From assembly GCA_025458125.1 (NCBI GenBank), contig JALOTA010000004.1, positions 1 to 37,335 of the forward strand: DNA of 37,335 nucleotides, read 5' to 3'. Of this stretch, positions 7,233 to 16,080 are shown piece after piece. The position numbers were made by a program, and so were the translations under genes. Origin of the DNA: Hyphomicrobium sp. Its GTDB lineage: Bacteria > Pseudomonadota > Alphaproteobacteria > Rhizobiales > Hyphomicrobiaceae. Under the pieces are notes generated by a model. That model saw only the letters and a program-made list of their open reading frames with translations. It did not search any database and had not been told where the DNA came from. How positions within the stretch are numbered: the stretch's first letter is position 1; the number at the start of each line of letters is the position of its first letter.

Positions 7233-8750
7233 ATGGCTGAACCTCTCCTTCTTCCGACCGACAGGCTGCGCGCTGCCGCGAACGCGGACGAACCCGTTTC
7301 GTTCCGGCAGGTGCCGCACAACATCGAAGCCGAGCAGGCCCTGCTGGGAGCGATCCTGGTCAACAACGAGGCGCTCGATCGCGTGACCGACTTTCTGGAG
7401 CCGGTCCACTTCTTCGATCCGCTGCACGCTTCGATCTATGAAACGGCCACCAAGCTCATCCAGGCCGGCAAGCCGGCCAACCCGGTCACCCTCAAGACGT
7501 TCTTCGAGAACGCCGAACCGATCGCACCGAACCTGACGGTTCCGCAGTACCTCGGCCGGTTGGCCGCGAGTGCCACGACGGTCATCAATGCGCACGATTA
7601 CGGCCAGACGGTCTACGATCTGGCGATCCGGCGCAACCTGATCGTGATCGGAGAGGATCTCGTCAACACGGCCTTTGACAGCCCGGTCGATCATTCGCCC
7701 GACGACCAGATCGCCGACGTCGAATCCAGGCTCTACGCGCTGGCCGAAAAAGGAAAATACGGCCAGGGCTTCCTCGCCTTCGGCACGGCTCTGGCCCACG
7801 CGATCGAGATGGCCAACAGCGCCTATGAGCGCGACGGCCATCTGTCCGGCATCTCGACGGGGTTGACGGATCTCGACGCCAAGCTCGGCGGTCTGCAATC
7901 GTCGGACCTCGTGATCCTCGCCGGCCGTCCATCCATGGGCAAGACGGCGCTCGTCACCAACATCGCCTACAGCGTGGCCAAGGCCTATCGCTCGGAGATC
8001 CAGCCCAACGGCGAGGAGAAGGCGGTCGATGGCGCGATCGTCGGGTTCTTCTCCCTTGAAATGTCCGCCGAACAGCTTGCGACGCGCATTCTGTCCGAGC
8101 AGGCCGAGATTCCGTCGGAGAAGATCCGGCGCGGCATGATCAATCAGGAGGAATTCAACAAGCTCGTCGTGGTCAGCCAGGAGATGAGCCGGGTTCCGCT
8201 CTACATCGACCAGACGGGCGGCATCACGGTGGCGCAGCTCGCCGCGCGGGCGCGCAAGCTGAAGCGCCAGAAGGGCCTTGGCCTGCTGATCATCGACTAT
8301 CTCCAGTTGCTCGCAGGTTCGGCGAAATCGGCGAGCGCCGGGCGCGTTCAAGAGATCACCGAGATCACCACCGGGCTCAAGGCGCTGGCCAAGGAACTCA
8401 ACGTCCCGATCATTGCCCTGTCGCAGTTGTCGCGCGCCGTCGAACAGCGCGAGGACAAGCGTCCCCAGCTCTCGGACCTGCGCGAGTCGGGCTCGATCGA
8501 GCAGGACGCCGACGTGGTGATGTTCGTGTTCCGCGAGGAGTACTACGTCGAGCGCCTGAAGCCGACGGAGGGCGACCCGAAGTTCCAGGAGTGGCAGCAG
8601 AAGATGATGCAGGTGTCGGGCAAGGCCGAGGTCATCATCGGCAAGCAGCGTCACGGCCCGGTCGGTACGGTGCCTCTGTCCTTCGAGAGCCAGTTCACCC
8701 GGTTCGGCAATCTGGCGCGGGATGCGTGGCTGCCGGAACGCATGGAATAG
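7233..8750 (+). CDS. dnaB: Replicative DNA helicase DnaB
   Basis: DnaB is the hexameric helicase that unwinds DNA at the replication fork and binds primase through its N-terminal domain. The 505-residue protein has the N-terminal domain starting VPHNIEAEQALLGAIL (about 27-42), a linker, and a RecA-like domain with Walker A GRPSMGKTA (231-239), Walker B LLIIDYLQLL (351-360), ALSQLSRAVEQR and DLRESGSIEQDADVV. A short insert around residues 253-267 (SEIQPNGEEKAVDG) fits alphaproteobacterial DnaB as I know it. No intein is present. Confidence 0.97.
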   Translation: MAEPLLLPTDRLRAAANADEPVSFRQVPHNIEAEQALLGAILVNNEALDRVTDFLEPVHFFDPLHASIYETATKLIQAGKPANPVTLKTFFENAEPIAPNLTVPQYLGRLAASATTVINAHDYGQTVYDLAIRRNLIVIGEDLVNTAFDSPVDHSPDDQIADVESRLYALAEKGKYGQGFLAFGTALAHAIEMANSAYERDGHLSGISTGLTDLDAKLGGLQSSDLVILAGRPSMGKTALVTNIAYSVAKAYRSEIQPNGEEKAVDGAIVGFFSLEMSAEQLATRILSEQAEIPSEKIRRGMINQEEFNKLVVVSQEMSRVPLYIDQTGGITVAQLAARARKLKRQKGLGLLIIDYLQLLAGSAKSASAGRVQEITEITTGLKALAKELNVPIIALSQLSRAVEQREDKRPQLSDLRESGSIEQDADVVMFVFREEYYVERLKPTEGDPKFQEWQQKMMQVSGKAEVIIGKQRHGPVGTVPLSFESQFTRFGNLARDAWLPERME

Positions 8751-8855
8751 CGGACGGAAAAACGCCGGATTGCTCGCCGCGTCGCCGGACGGCGACGCCC
8801 AGGTGTGGCGGACACGGCCTCGCCTCCGCCACAGGGGTATGCGAAAGAAGATGTG

Positions 8856-10016
8856 ATGACGCTGCCCGAACCAAAGCCCTTGCCGCCGGCTGAGACGGCG
8901 ACCATTCCGGTCTCGGAAACGGGCGTGCTGCGCATCGATCTGGCCGCGATTGCGTCCAACTGGCGGGCGCTGCGGGCGCGGGTGGCCCCTGCCGAGTGCG
9001 GCGCCGTGGTGAAGGCGGACGCCTATGGCCTCGGTGTCGCCCATGTGCTGCCCGCGCTTGCGCGGGCCGGCTGCCGGTCGTTTTTCGTGGCGACCCCGCG
9101 TGAGGCCGCCGAGGCGCGGCAACTCGATGCGTGTGCGCGGATTTTCGTTCTGGATGGCCTCTTCGAAGGCGGTGCGGCCGATATTCTCGCGGCTGGCGCC
9201 ATCCCTTGCCTGGCGAGCCTCGCAGAGGTCGAAGAGTGGTCGGCACATGCGCAGCGCATTGGCGCGCGGCTGGCGACGGCTCTGCACGTGGACAGCGGAC
9301 TGCACAGGCTCGGGATGCCGGCAGCGGATGTGCAGCGGCTCGCGACCCGGCCGGACCTGCTTTCGGCGCTCGATGTCGTCCTCGTCATGAGCCATCTGGC
9401 GTCGGCCGACGACCCGAACGAGCCCGCCAATGCAATCCAGCATCAGGCTTTCGATCGCCTGCGCCGTATGTTGCCATCCGCTCAAGCTTCGCTCGCTGCT
9501 TCCGACGGTCTGATGCTCGGCCGGTCATTCCACTTCGATCTCGTTCGTCCCGGATATGCACTCTATGGCGGGCAGGCGTTCCGCGGATCGCGCGCTCCCG
9601 TTGCGCCGGCCGTCTCGCTTCATGTGCGGGTTCTGCAGGTCCGCGACGTGGGGCCCGGAAGCGCGGTCGGCTATTCGGGAACGTGGCGCGCGGCAAGGCC
9701 AAGCCGCATCGCGACCATCGCCGCCGGCTATGCGGATGGCGTTGCCCGGACGGCCAGCGCGGACAGCGGGCGAGCGGGAGGTTCCGTCGTCATCCACGGC
9801 GCGCGCCTGCCGATCGTCGGCCGCGTGTCCATGGATCTGGTGACCGTGGACGTGACCGACTGTCCGGTCGCGGTCAGGAGGGGCGACGTTGCCGAGGTGA
9901 TCGGTCCTTCGTTGCCGCTGGAAACGGTCGGCTCCGAGGCACGCAGCATCGGTTATGAGATTCTGACCCGTCTCGGTCGGCGCTTCGAGCGCGTATACGC
10001 CGGGAGCAGCGCGTAG
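8856..10016 (+). CDS. alr: Alanine racemase
   Basis: This PLP enzyme converts L- to D-alanine for peptidoglycan. With the ATG at 8856 the protein is 386 residues, with the PLP lysine Lys53 in AVVKADAYGLG, the catalytic tyrosine Tyr273 in AVGYSGTW, and MSHLASAD. An in-frame GTG at 8805 would add 17 residues; ATG 8856 is preceded by the weak site AAAGAAG, so the exact start is uncertain. It follows dnaB and precedes radA by a single base, so alr and radA are surely co-transcribed. Confidence 0.94.
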   Translation: MTLPEPKPLPPAETATIPVSETGVLRIDLAAIASNWRALRARVAPAECGAVVKADAYGLGVAHVLPALARAGCRSFFVATPREAAEARQLDACARIFVLDGLFEGGAADILAAGAIPCLASLAEVEEWSAHAQRIGARLATALHVDSGLHRLGMPAADVQRLATRPDLLSALDVVLVMSHLASADDPNEPANAIQHQAFDRLRRMLPSAQASLAASDGLMLGRSFHFDLVRPGYALYGGQAFRGSRAPVAPAVSLHVRVLQVRDVGPGSAVGYSGTWRAARPSRIATIAAGYADGVARTASADSGRAGGSVVIHGARLPIVGRVSMDLVTVDVTDCPVAVRRGDVAEVIGPSLPLETVGSEARSIGYEILTRLGRRFERVYAGSSA

Positions 10017-10017
10017 A

Positions 10018-11394
10018 ATGGCCAAGACGGCAAAGGCGGTTTATGTCTGTCAGGCGTGCGGGTCCACGGCTCCGCGGTGGGCTGGCAAGTGTGGCTCGTG
10101 CGGAGAGTGGAACACCCTTGCGGAGGAGACCGACGCGGGACCGCCGCCGGGGTCTGGCATCACGCGCTCGTCGCGGGGCAAGGCCGTCAGGCTTGGCACC
10201 CTTTCCGGCGGCGCCGAGGAAGCGCCACGCTTCTCGACGGGCATTGCTGAACTCGACCGCGTGACGGGCGGCGGCATCGTCCCCGGTTCCGCCCTTCTGA
10301 TCGGCGGCGAACCGGGCATCGGCAAATCGACCCTTCTCCTGCAGCTTTCCTCGTCGATCGCTCGATCTGGACGCAAAGCCATTTATTTCTCAGGTGAGGA
10401 AGCCGCCGCTCAGGTGAAGCTGCGGGCGGAGCGGCTCGGGCTGTCGTCGGCGCCGGTGGCGCTGGCGGCGGAGACAAACCTCGCCAACATCCTGGCGACA
10501 TTGGATGCAGGCGCGGCGCCCGATCTCGTCGTCATCGATTCCATCCAGACCTTGTGGTCCGACGAACTCGACGCGGCGCCGGGCACCGTCAGTCAGGTGC
10601 GCGCCGCGACCCAGTCCCTGATCCGCTATGCCAAGATCAAGGGCGCCGCGCTGCTGCTCGTGGGCCACGTCACCAAGGATGGCCAGATCGCGGGTCCGAA
10701 GGTTGTCGAGCACATGGTCGACTGCGTGCTGTCCTTCGAGGGAGACCGGGGGCATCCATTCCGAATTCTGCGCGCCACCAAGAACCGTTTCGGCGCGACC
10801 GACGAAATCGGTGTCTTTGAAATGGTCCAGCAGGGCCTGCGCGAGGTGGCCAACCCGTCCGAACTGTTCCTCGGCGACCGCGAAGGATCGGTGCCGGGGG
10901 CGGCCGTCTTTGCCGGGATGGAAGGCACGCGTCCCATCCTGGTCGAAATCCAGGCACTCGTCGCTCCGTCGCAACTGGGAACGCCCCGCCGCGCCGTCGT
11001 CGGATGGGACAGCAACAGGCTGTCGATGATCCTGGCCGTGCTGGAGGCACGGTGCGGGGTCTCGCTGGCGCAACACGACGTTTACCTCAACGTCGCCGGT
11101 GGACTCAAAATCAGCGAGCCGGCGGCCGATCTGGCCGTGGCCTCGGCCCTGCTCTCATCCGCATCGGGAATAGCGCTGCCGCCACAACGGGTTTCTTTCG
11201 GTGAAATTTCGCTTTCGGGCGCCGTGCGGGCCAGCGCTCACACGGCACTTCGCTTGAAAGAAGCGCGCAAGCTCGGGTTTTCGGAAGCCGTGATCCCGGC
11301 CACGGGAGAGACGGGAAGCGAGGCACCGGGGCTCGCCCTGACACGGCTTTCGCATCTCAAAGAGCTTGCGGACCCATTGCGCCCGTGCGACTGA
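10018..11394 (+). CDS. radA: DNA repair protein RadA
   Basis: RadA/Sms is a DnaB-like motor that processes branched recombination intermediates. The 458-residue protein has the N-terminal zinc finger (Cys11, Cys14, Cys25, Cys28), Walker A GEPGIGKST (97-105), the RadA-specific KNRFG motif (255-259) and a C-terminal Lon-protease-like domain containing DVYLNVAGGLKISEPAADLA. It starts one base after alr. Confidence 0.97.
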   Translation: MAKTAKAVYVCQACGSTAPRWAGKCGSCGEWNTLAEETDAGPPPGSGITRSSRGKAVRLGTLSGGAEEAPRFSTGIAELDRVTGGGIVPGSALLIGGEPGIGKSTLLLQLSSSIARSGRKAIYFSGEEAAAQVKLRAERLGLSSAPVALAAETNLANILATLDAGAAPDLVVIDSIQTLWSDELDAAPGTVSQVRAATQSLIRYAKIKGAALLLVGHVTKDGQIAGPKVVEHMVDCVLSFEGDRGHPFRILRATKNRFGATDEIGVFEMVQQGLREVANPSELFLGDREGSVPGAAVFAGMEGTRPILVEIQALVAPSQLGTPRRAVVGWDSNRLSMILAVLEARCGVSLAQHDVYLNVAGGLKISEPAADLAVASALLSSASGIALPPQRVSFGEISLSGAVRASAHTALRLKEARKLGFSEAVIPATGETGSEAPGLALTRLSHLKELADPLRPCD

Positions 11395-11467
11395 GCGGCA
11401 AAACTACAGCATGCGCGGCGGGTCCTGCCTTAGCCGTGGCCAGGGCTGCATTGGGGGAGTGCCTGAC

Positions 11468-12034
11468 ATGATCGGTCCGCTAACATATCTCGACGCCGCG
11501 CTCATCGCGGTGTCGCTCATTTCGGGCCTTCTCGCGATGTACCGGGGGTTGACGCGGGAGCTGCTGTCGATCGTGTCGTGGGCGGTGGCGGCACTCGCCG
11601 TCCTCTATTTCGTTCTGAACTACAAGAAATTGGCTGAAGACCTCGCGGCGCAGATGGGGACCCAAGTTCCCATCGCCCAGATCGCGATCGGGGCGGTCAT
11701 CTTTCTCATTGTGCTCATCGTGGTGCATCTCATCACATCCCGGATTTCGGATGCGATCCTCGACAGTTCGGTCGGCATGATCGACCGCATCCTCGGCTTC
11801 TTCTTCGGAGTGGTCCGCGGCTTCATCCTGGTCGTCATTCCCTACATGTTCTACGAATCCTTCATTCCCGACCCGGCCAATCAGCAGCCGTGGGTTCGCG
11901 ATTCGGCGTCGCTGCCCTACATCAAGTCCACGGGCAACACGATCCGGTCGGTCCTGGAGACGCATATGCCGTCCAGCCTGACGACCCCCCAGCCCGCCCC
12001 CGCGGCCAGCCCGGCCGAGCCTCCGCCCGGCTGA
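11468..12034 (+). CDS. cvpA: CvpA family membrane protein
   Basis: The 188-residue protein has about four membrane segments and the CvpA hallmarks: YLDAALIAVSLISGLLAMYRGLTREL near the N-terminus and DRILGFFFGVVRGFILV in the second half, then a Pro/Ala-rich cytosolic tail. CvpA is linked to colicin V production and envelope integrity in E. coli; its biochemical role is not settled. ATG 11468 is chosen for GGGGAG upstream and the family-like start MIGPLTYLDA. It precedes purF as it does in E. coli. Confidence 0.9.
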   Translation: MIGPLTYLDAALIAVSLISGLLAMYRGLTRELLSIVSWAVAALAVLYFVLNYKKLAEDLAAQMGTQVPIAQIAIGAVIFLIVLIVVHLITSRISDAILDSSVGMIDRILGFFFGVVRGFILVVIPYMFYESFIPDPANQQPWVRDSASLPYIKSTGNTIRSVLETHMPSSLTTPQPAPAASPAEPPPG

Positions 12035-12184
12035 CGTCCTGACGGTTCGGTCCTGGAATTTCGCACCCGCGTGCGGCGTCCGGGCATGGCGTCAAACCCC
12101 AAAGTGGTGCTAAAGACGGGCCGAACACGGCCGGGTCGTCTGTGAGCCGGCCGCGCGCACCGGATGCTTGAGCGGGAGGCAACC

Positions 12185-13672
12185 ATGGCGCACTACGACG
12201 GCACCGATGCGGCGGTCGGCGATTTCGGCTATTCCAAGTTCGGCGACGACCGTTTGCGCGAAGAGTGCGGGGTCTTCGGGGTCTTCGGTCACCCAGATGC
12301 GGCAGCCCTTACCGCGCTCGGCCTGCACGCGCTCCAGCATCGCGGGCAGGAGGCGGCGGGCATCGTCACCTACGACGGCCAGCAGTTCCACTCCGAGCGC
12401 AGGCTGGGCCTCGTCGGCGACAATTTCAACGATGCGGGCGTGATCGGCCGGCTCAAGGGATCGATGGCCATCGGTCACAACCGCTACTCCACGACCGGCG
12501 AGCCGGCGCTGAAGAACGTCCAACCGCTTTACGCCGACATCGACACGGGCGGTTTCGCGGTCGGTCATAATGGCAACCTGACGAACGCGCTCACCCTGCG
12601 GCGGGAACTTATTTCGTCCGGCGCCATCTTCCCCTCCACCTCGGACACCGAGGTCATTCTCCACCTTCTGTCCCGATCGAAGAAGCGGCGCATGGTCGAT
12701 CGGTTCGTCGAGGCGATCCGCCAGATCGAAGGGGCCTATGCGCTGGTGGCGCTGACCAATGACATGATGATCGCGGCCCGCGATCCGATCGGCATCCGTC
12801 CGCTCGTCCTCGGCCGTCTCGATGGAGCAACCATCTTCGCCTCGGAGACGTGCGCTCTGGATATGGTCGGCGCGGAATTCGTGCGCGAGGTGGAGAATGG
12901 CGAAGTCGTCGTCGTCACCAAGGACGGCATCGAGAGCCACCGTCCATTTCCGCGCCGTCCCGCGCGTCCTTGCATTTTCGAATATATCTACTTCGCGCGG
13001 CCCGACAGCGTCATCGGCGGCCGCTCCGTGTATGACATCCGCAAGCAGATGGGCGTCCAGCTCGCGATTGAATCGAAGCCCGATGCGGACGTGATCGTTC
13101 CGATCCCGGATTCGGGCGTGCCGGCTGCGATCGGCTTCTCGCAGCAGTCAGGCATTCCCTTCGAACTCGGCATCATACGCAATCATTACATCGGCAGGAC
13201 GTTCATCGAGCCGGAGCAGCGCATCCGCGCGCTCGGCGTTAAGCTCAAGCATTCGGCGAACGCGGGCGTGATACGCGGCAAGCGCATCGTTCTCATCGAC
13301 GACAGCGTGGTGCGGGGAACGACATCGAAGAAGATCGTCGAACTGATGTACGATGCGGGCGCCAGCGAAGTGCATATGCGGATTTCGTCGCCGCCGATTA
13401 CCCACCCCGACTATTACGGCATCGATACGCCGCGCAAGAAAGACCTGCTGGCAGCCAACATGGACATCGAAGCGATGCGCCAGTTCATGGGCGCCGACAG
13501 CCTGGCATTCCTTTCGGTGGACGGCATCTACCGATCGGTGGGCTTCGATCAGCGTGACCCGCGCGCGCCTCAGTTCACCGACCACTGCTTCACCGGCGAA
13601 TATCCCACCGAACTCGTCGACCAGAATGGGACCGGCTTCCGGCAACTCTCGCTGCTTGCCGAGGTTGTCTGA
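12185..13672 (+). CDS. purF: Amidophosphoribosyltransferase
   Basis: PurF makes phosphoribosylamine from PRPP and glutamine, the first step of purine synthesis. The 495-residue protein has a propeptide ending at EEC, with Cys28 as the Ntn-glutaminase nucleophile, and the PRPP loop VLIDDSVVRGTTS (369-381). It belongs to the Bacillus-like, propeptide-bearing group. However, two of the four cysteines that hold the [4Fe-4S] cluster there appear to be Asp409 and Thr465; Cys263 and Cys468 remain. GGGAGG precedes ATG 12185. purF is separated from its usual pathway neighbours and follows cvpA. Confidence 0.96.
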   Translation: MAHYDGTDAAVGDFGYSKFGDDRLREECGVFGVFGHPDAAALTALGLHALQHRGQEAAGIVTYDGQQFHSERRLGLVGDNFNDAGVIGRLKGSMAIGHNRYSTTGEPALKNVQPLYADIDTGGFAVGHNGNLTNALTLRRELISSGAIFPSTSDTEVILHLLSRSKKRRMVDRFVEAIRQIEGAYALVALTNDMMIAARDPIGIRPLVLGRLDGATIFASETCALDMVGAEFVREVENGEVVVVTKDGIESHRPFPRRPARPCIFEYIYFARPDSVIGGRSVYDIRKQMGVQLAIESKPDADVIVPIPDSGVPAAIGFSQQSGIPFELGIIRNHYIGRTFIEPEQRIRALGVKLKHSANAGVIRGKRIVLIDDSVVRGTTSKKIVELMYDAGASEVHMRISSPPITHPDYYGIDTPRKKDLLAANMDIEAMRQFMGADSLAFLSVDGIYRSVGFDQRDPRAPQFTDHCFTGEYPTELVDQNGTGFRQLSLLAEVV

Positions 13673-13725
13673 ACCATGTCTCATCCTGCGGAGTTGCCGC
13701 CGGCCCAACTGGAGGCCTCCGCGCC

Positions 13726-14481
13726 GTGAGCGAAGTTCCATCCATTCTCAAAGGCCGTCTGGCTCTCGTCACCGGAGCGACCCGCGGGCTCGGGCGAGCC
13801 ATCGCCCTCTCCTACGCGCGAGCCGGTGCGCACGTGATCGCCGTCGGGCGCACGCAGGGAGCCCTCGAGGAACTTGATGATGAGATCCAGAAGGTCGGCG
13901 AACCGGCGACCCTTCTCACGCTCGATCTGAGAAAAGGAGACAAGATCGACGCGCTGGGGCCGACCATTTTCGAGCGTTGGGGCAAGCTCGACATCTTCGT
14001 TGGTAACGCCGCTCTGCTTGGCCCGCTCTCGCCCCTGCCCCACATTACTGCCGATTCCTGGCAGCAGGTCATCGACGTGAACCTGACCGCAAACTGGCGG
14101 TTGATCCGGACGCTCGACCCGCTTCTCAAGCGATCCGACGCGGGCCGCGTGATTTTCTTGACCTCAGGCGCCGCCGACGGGCGGCATGCCTACTGGGGGC
14201 CTTATGCCGTTTCCAAGGCCGGGATCGAGTGCCTGGGCACAATGTACGCGGCGGAGTGCGAAAACACGCCCATTCGCGTGGCGATCGTAAACCCTGGCGC
14301 CATGCGAACGGGCATGCGAGCCAAGGCGTTCCCGGGCGAGGACCCGATGTCGCTTCCGGCCCCGGAAGACGTTGCTCCGCTGTTTCTCGAACTGGCCCGG
14401 CCGGAGAGCGCGGTGAATGGAGAGGTCGTGACGTTCCGCGACTGGAAGAAAGCGGCTTCGGTCGCTTCCGTCCGCTCCTGA
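13726..14481 (+). CDS. Short-chain dehydrogenase/reductase
   Basis: The 251-residue protein is a classical SDR: cofactor loop TGATRGLG (16-23), NAA (94-96), and the catalytic Ser147, Tyr160 and Lys164 in the YxxxK arrangement. Arg20 and Arg42 near the cofactor pocket suggest NADP(H), which is only an inference. The start is GTG 13726, with GGAGG upstream. It follows purF by 53 nt, an order I know from other Hyphomicrobiales; its substrate is unknown. The gene converges on the PhnP-like gene with a 6-nt gap. Confidence 0.88.
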   Translation: MSEVPSILKGRLALVTGATRGLGRAIALSYARAGAHVIAVGRTQGALEELDDEIQKVGEPATLLTLDLRKGDKIDALGPTIFERWGKLDIFVGNAALLGPLSPLPHITADSWQQVIDVNLTANWRLIRTLDPLLKRSDAGRVIFLTSGAADGRHAYWGPYAVSKAGIECLGTMYAAECENTPIRVAIVNPGAMRTGMRAKAFPGEDPMSLPAPEDVAPLFLELARPESAVNGEVVTFRDWKKAASVASVRS

Positions 14482-14487
14482 AGGCGA

Positions 14488-15288
14488 TCAACCGGGAACT
14501 TCGATGACCATACCGTCGTAGGCGGGTTCGACGCCGGCGGGCAGTTGCCCCGCGAGTCTGGCGTAATCGAGATCGCTCGTCATATGGGTGAGGATCGCGC
14601 GCCGCGGCTTCAGCCGTTCGATCCAGCGCAACGCGTCGCTGACGCTGAAGTGGCTCGGATGTGGCGTGTAGCGCAAGGCGTCGACGATCCACACATCGAG
14701 CCCTTCGAGCCGTGGAATCGACGCTTCGGGAAGGTCGGAAATATCGGGCGAGTAGGCTACGCCGCCGATGCGAAAGCCGAGCGAGGCAATGTCACCGTGG
14801 ATCTGGGGCACGGCCTCGATGTCGAGACTGGACCGGACGCCGTCGATCCGGATGCGGCCGCCTGCGGGGATTTCGGCCGCGTTCAAGATGGGATGATAGC
14901 CCGAACCCGGCTGCTGCTCGAAACAGTAGTTGAACCGCGACACGAGGCTTTGCCGTGTCGGCGCATCGCAGTGACAGGTGACCTTGGACTTCATGGCGTA
15001 GGCTACCATGCGCAGATCGTCGATGCCGTGCGTGTGATCGGCATGGTCGTGGGTATAGAGAACGCCGTCGAGATGCGTCACCCGGGCGTCGAGCAATTGC
15101 TCGCGCAGGTCGGCGGGCGTGTCGATCAGCACATTGGTAAAGCCGCCCGGAACGATTTTCTCGACGAGGACCGAGCAGCGGCGGCGGCGATTTTTTGGGT
15201 TGGTGGAATCGCATGCACCCCAGATCGGTCCGAGGCGCGGCACGCCGCCGGATGATCCGCAGCCAAGGATCGTCAGGCGGATGGTCAT
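14488..15288 (-). CDS. PhnP-like metallo-beta-lactamase-fold hydrolase
   Basis: The 266-residue protein has the MBL-fold metal motif HDHADH (80-85), further ligands in AVPQIHGD, YSPDIS and LTHMTSD, and the N-terminal TILGCGSSGGVPR typical of PhnP phosphodiesterases. PhnP cleaves cyclic phosphodiesters in phosphonate breakdown, but no phn genes are near and the gene here is the last of a tatD-containing run, so the true substrate is open. Its ATG overlaps the tatD stop as ATGA. Confidence 0.85.
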   Translation of the reverse strand: MTIRLTILGCGSSGGVPRLGPIWGACDSTNPKNRRRRCSVLVEKIVPGGFTNVLIDTPADLREQLLDARVTHLDGVLYTHDHADHTHGIDDLRMVAYAMKSKVTCHCDAPTRQSLVSRFNYCFEQQPGSGYHPILNAAEIPAGGRIRIDGVRSSLDIEAVPQIHGDIASLGFRIGGVAYSPDISDLPEASIPRLEGLDVWIVDALRYTPHPSHFSVSDALRWIERLKPRRAILTHMTSDLDYARLAGQLPAGVEPAYDGMVIEVPG

Positions 15289-16079
15289 TCCGTTGCTCCA
15301 GGGCGCGGCGCCTTCGTGTAAAGCCGGAAGAAATTCTGCGTCGTCGCGCGCGCGAATTCGGCGGGCGGCATGCCACGCGCATCGGCGAGTGCCCGCGCGG
15401 TGTGGACGACGTAGGCCGGCTCGTTCTGCTTGCCGCGGAAGGGTTCGGGCGCAAGATACGGCGCATCCGTCTCGACAAGAACGCGGTCGAGGGGAACTTC
15501 GTTGGCAATGGCCCGCAAGGCATCGTTTTTCTTGAAGCTCGCCACTCCGGAGAACGATACGTAGAGACCAAGCTCTACGGCCCGCATGGCAAGGTCCCTG
15601 CCGCCCGTGAAGCAGTGGAGAACCGCCGCGAACGGGCCCTTGGCGTATTCTTCCTCAAGAATGCGGATGGTGTCGTCGTCGGCGTCGCGGGTATGAATTT
15701 CGAGAGGCAGACCGGTGGCGCGCGCCGCGGCGATGTGTGTGCGGAAGCCCTGCGCCTGAGCCTCGGGAGTCGAGTGCTTGTAATAGTAGTCGAGACCGGC
15801 CTCTCCCAATCCGATGATCTTGGGATGCGCAGCCAGGCGAGCGAGATCCTCGGCGGTAACGTCCAATTCCTCGTGCGCGTAGTGGGGGTGGGTCCCCACC
15901 GTGCCATAGACCGTGTCGAAGCGCTCCACGACGGAGATCAGATGCTCGAACTTTCTGACCCGCGTCGAGATGTTGACCATCATTGCGACGCCCGCGGCGT
16001 GCGCTCGCGCGACGACGCCGTCGAGGTCTGCTGCAAACTCGGGCCGATCGATGTGGCAGTGATGGTCGACCAGCAGCAT
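15285..16079 (-). CDS. tatD: TatD family metal-dependent deoxyribonuclease
   Basis: The 264-residue TIM-barrel hydrolase has all TatD metal motifs: HCHID near the N-terminus, GLGEAGLDYYY, EIHTRDADDDT, VLHCFTGG and LVETDAPYLAPEPFRGKQNEP. TatD proteins are metal-dependent 3'-5' nucleases connected with DNA repair. ATG 16079 follows the metG TGA by one base, so the two are translationally linked. The frame is open further upstream inside metG, but that extension is a low-complexity basic shadow. Confidence 0.93.
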   Translation of the reverse strand: MLLVDHHCHIDRPEFAADLDGVVARAHAAGVAMMVNISTRVRKFEHLISVVERFDTVYGTVGTHPHYAHEELDVTAEDLARLAAHPKIIGLGEAGLDYYYKHSTPEAQAQGFRTHIAAARATGLPLEIHTRDADDDTIRILEEEYAKGPFAAVLHCFTGGRDLAMRAVELGLYVSFSGVASFKKNDALRAIANEVPLDRVLVETDAPYLAPEPFRGKQNEPAYVVHTARALADARGMPPAEFARATTQNFFRLYTKAPRPGATE

Positions 16080-16080
16080 C

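Noticed and set aside
5742-9485. A 1247-codon open frame on the minus strand across purS, purQ, dnaB and alr
   Set aside because: It is antisense to clearly recognised genes, is Arg/Gly/His-rich without domains, and arises from codon bias in GC-rich DNA.
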